Source: Bacteroidales bacterium
GTDB lineage: Bacteria > Bacteroidota > Bacteroidia > Bacteroidales > UBA932
NCBI GenBank assembly: GCA_017504965.1
Contig: JAFVQD010000020.1
Location: 1-64,000, forward strand
DNA length: 64,000 bases
Reading direction: 5' to 3'
Shown: positions 63,025 to 64,000 of the stretch, piece after piece
Position numbering within the stretch: the stretch's first letter is position 1
Layout of the letters: each line of letters begins with the position of its first letter
Position numbers and translations under genes: made by a program
Notes under the pieces: generated by a model
Databases searched by the model: none
What the model saw: only the letters and a program-made list of their open reading frames with translations
Told to the model about the DNA's origin: nothing

Positions 63025-63986
63025 TCGAAATGGTAATTTTCAATATTATGGATCCCTACAAGGAACTCTTTTGCCTTCAGTCTCTTCTTTCCGGCCATCT
63101 GCAGTTCCAGAATTTCATAGCGACCCTGTGCACATTTGACGCAGAGTCTGTTCTTCTCTTTTATTACAATGGCACCCGGCTCTCCATTCTCTCCCGATTC
63201 ATCAGCCACTGCCCCTTCGAAAATCTTTACATCGACCCTTTTCTCCCCATTGACCAGGGTGGCGTATGCTGCAGGGTATGGGCTCAGCCCTCTGACCAGA
63301 TTATTTATCCGGGTGGAAGAGCTGTTCCAATCTATCTTGCAGGTCTCTCTGGTGATTTTGGGTGCAGGGTGGAGCACTTCGCTCTCCACTTGAGGCTTCG
63401 GGACTACGCTCCCCTGAGCCAATGCATCTACCGTCTTGAGTACCAGAGAAGAACCTATCTCCATCAGACGATCGTAGAGTGATCCTATATTCTCCTGCGG
63501 AGCAATTTCGCACTCCTGCTGGAATATGATATTTCCTGTGTCGATCTGTTTGTCCAGCAAGAAGGTGGTCACTCCGGTGCGGGTCTCCCCATTTATGATG
63601 GCCCAGTTTATAGGGGCTGCACCTCTATATTGGGGGAGGAGAGAGGCGTGCAGGTTAAAGGTGCCGAGTCGTGGCATCGACCACACTACCTGTGGGAGCA
63701 TTCTGAATGCTACCACCACGAAGCAGTCTGCCTTCAGGCTCTCAAGCTGCTCGAGGAAGGTGGGCTCTTTCAGTGAGACGGGCTGCATTATGGGGACATT
63801 GAGCCCCAGAGCGTACTCTTTCACTGCACTCATATTGACCTTGAGACCTCTGCCGCTCGGTTTGTCAGGGACAGTTACTACACCCACTACATCGTATCCA
63901 CCCTCTACCAATGCTTTCAGCGAGCCTACGGCAAATTCAGGGGTCCCCATAAAAACTATTTTTGTCCTTTTACTCTCTTTCTCCAT
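63021..63986 (-). CDS. fmt: Methionyl-tRNA formyltransferase
   Basis: A 321-residue Fmt. The catalytic Asn and His lie in NLHASLLPQYRGAAPINW, the Asp in LLDKQIDTGN, and the opening KIVFMGTPEFAVGSLKAL is standard. It formylates the initiator tRNA. It heads the visible minus-strand run fmt-thiN-tgt-LptF/G; its upstream region leaves the window 14 bases later. Confidence 0.97.
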   Translation of the reverse strand: MEKESKRTKIVFMGTPEFAVGSLKALVEGGYDVVGVVTVPDKPSGRGLKVNMSAVKEYALGLNVPIMQPVSLKEPTFLEQLESLKADCFVVVAFRMLPQVVWSMPRLGTFNLHASLLPQYRGAAPINWAIINGETRTGVTTFLLDKQIDTGNIIFQQECEIAPQENIGSLYDRLMEIGSSLVLKTVDALAQGSVVPKPQVESEVLHPAPKITRETCKIDWNSSSTRINNLVRGLSPYPAAYATLVNGEKRVDVKIFEGAVADESGENGEPGAIVIKEKNRLCVKCAQGRYEILELQMAGKKRLKAKEFLVGIHNIENYHFE

Positions 63987-64000
63987 AAATACTTTTTCTT

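Overview
The window is a chromosomal segment of a member of the phylum Bacteroidota, most likely order Bacteroidales. The evidence is the repeated TAnnTTTG promoter element, the weak use of Shine-Dalgarno sequences, an IntDOT-like tyrosine recombinase, and families largely confined to that phylum (GldH, DUF4270, DUF4294, DUF5723, DUF3098, DUF3109, GSCFA). The genus cannot be fixed from the sequence alone. Coding density is very high. Only one gene-free stretch exceeds 300 bases (1322-1734). I found no rRNA, tRNA or CRISPR array.

Layout. (1) 1-1734: the end of an integrated mobile element, with a complete tyrosine recombinase, the start of a second one running off the left edge, and a structured non-coding junction. 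(2) 1735-4260 (+): two small outer-membrane barrels around a thioredoxin, then a polyprenyl synthase. (3) 10329-4235 (-): one compact run of TPR protein, U32 hydroxylase-type protein, holB, ricT, gldH, trmB. (4) 10457-18756: a pseudo-M16 peptidase, DUF3109, small membrane and coiled-coil proteins, hemW, a succinate dehydrogenase cytochrome b without its partners, pyrH and frr. (5) 23887-18823 (-): pgk, an acyltransferase, a BASS transporter and an Omp85-like barrel. (6) 23979-31379: rRNA methyltransferase, lgt, a cysteine desulfidase-like protein, smpB, miaA, a GxDLY/SGNH hydrolase, a prolyl-tRNA editing protein and a RimK-like ATP-grasp ligase. (7) 31444-42557: acpP-fabF, DUF4270 lipoprotein, a half-length starch-synthase-like protein, ftsX-DUF3098-uppP-lpxH, DUF4294, then an M19 dipeptidase followed by a three-gene lipid-linked glycosylation cassette (GT2, GtrA, GT39). 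(8) 42763-53333: a ribosomal-protein/secY/rpoA operon that begins at rplP instead of rpsJ. (9) 53444-64000: a 1,123-residue repeat lipoprotein with a DUF5723 barrel, GSCFA protein, threonine dehydrogenase, a palindromic repeat element, and an LptF/G - tgt - thiN - fmt run on the minus strand.

The genes are mostly housekeeping: translation (ribosomal proteins, frr, infA, map, fmt, smpB, and tRNA-modifying trmB, miaA, tgt), envelope building (lgt, uppP, lpxH, LptF/G, acyltransferase, outer-membrane barrels, lipoproteins) and central metabolism (pgk, pyrH, tdh).

The points most worth a second look are: the break of the S10 cluster between rpsC and rplP, with a new promoter and a pseudoknot-capable leader; the palindromic repeat between tdh and the LptF/G gene, which overlaps both stop codons; the M16 protein whose zinc motif is gone; promoters sitting 4-8 bases before start codons; and the large repeat lipoprotein paired with a barrel.
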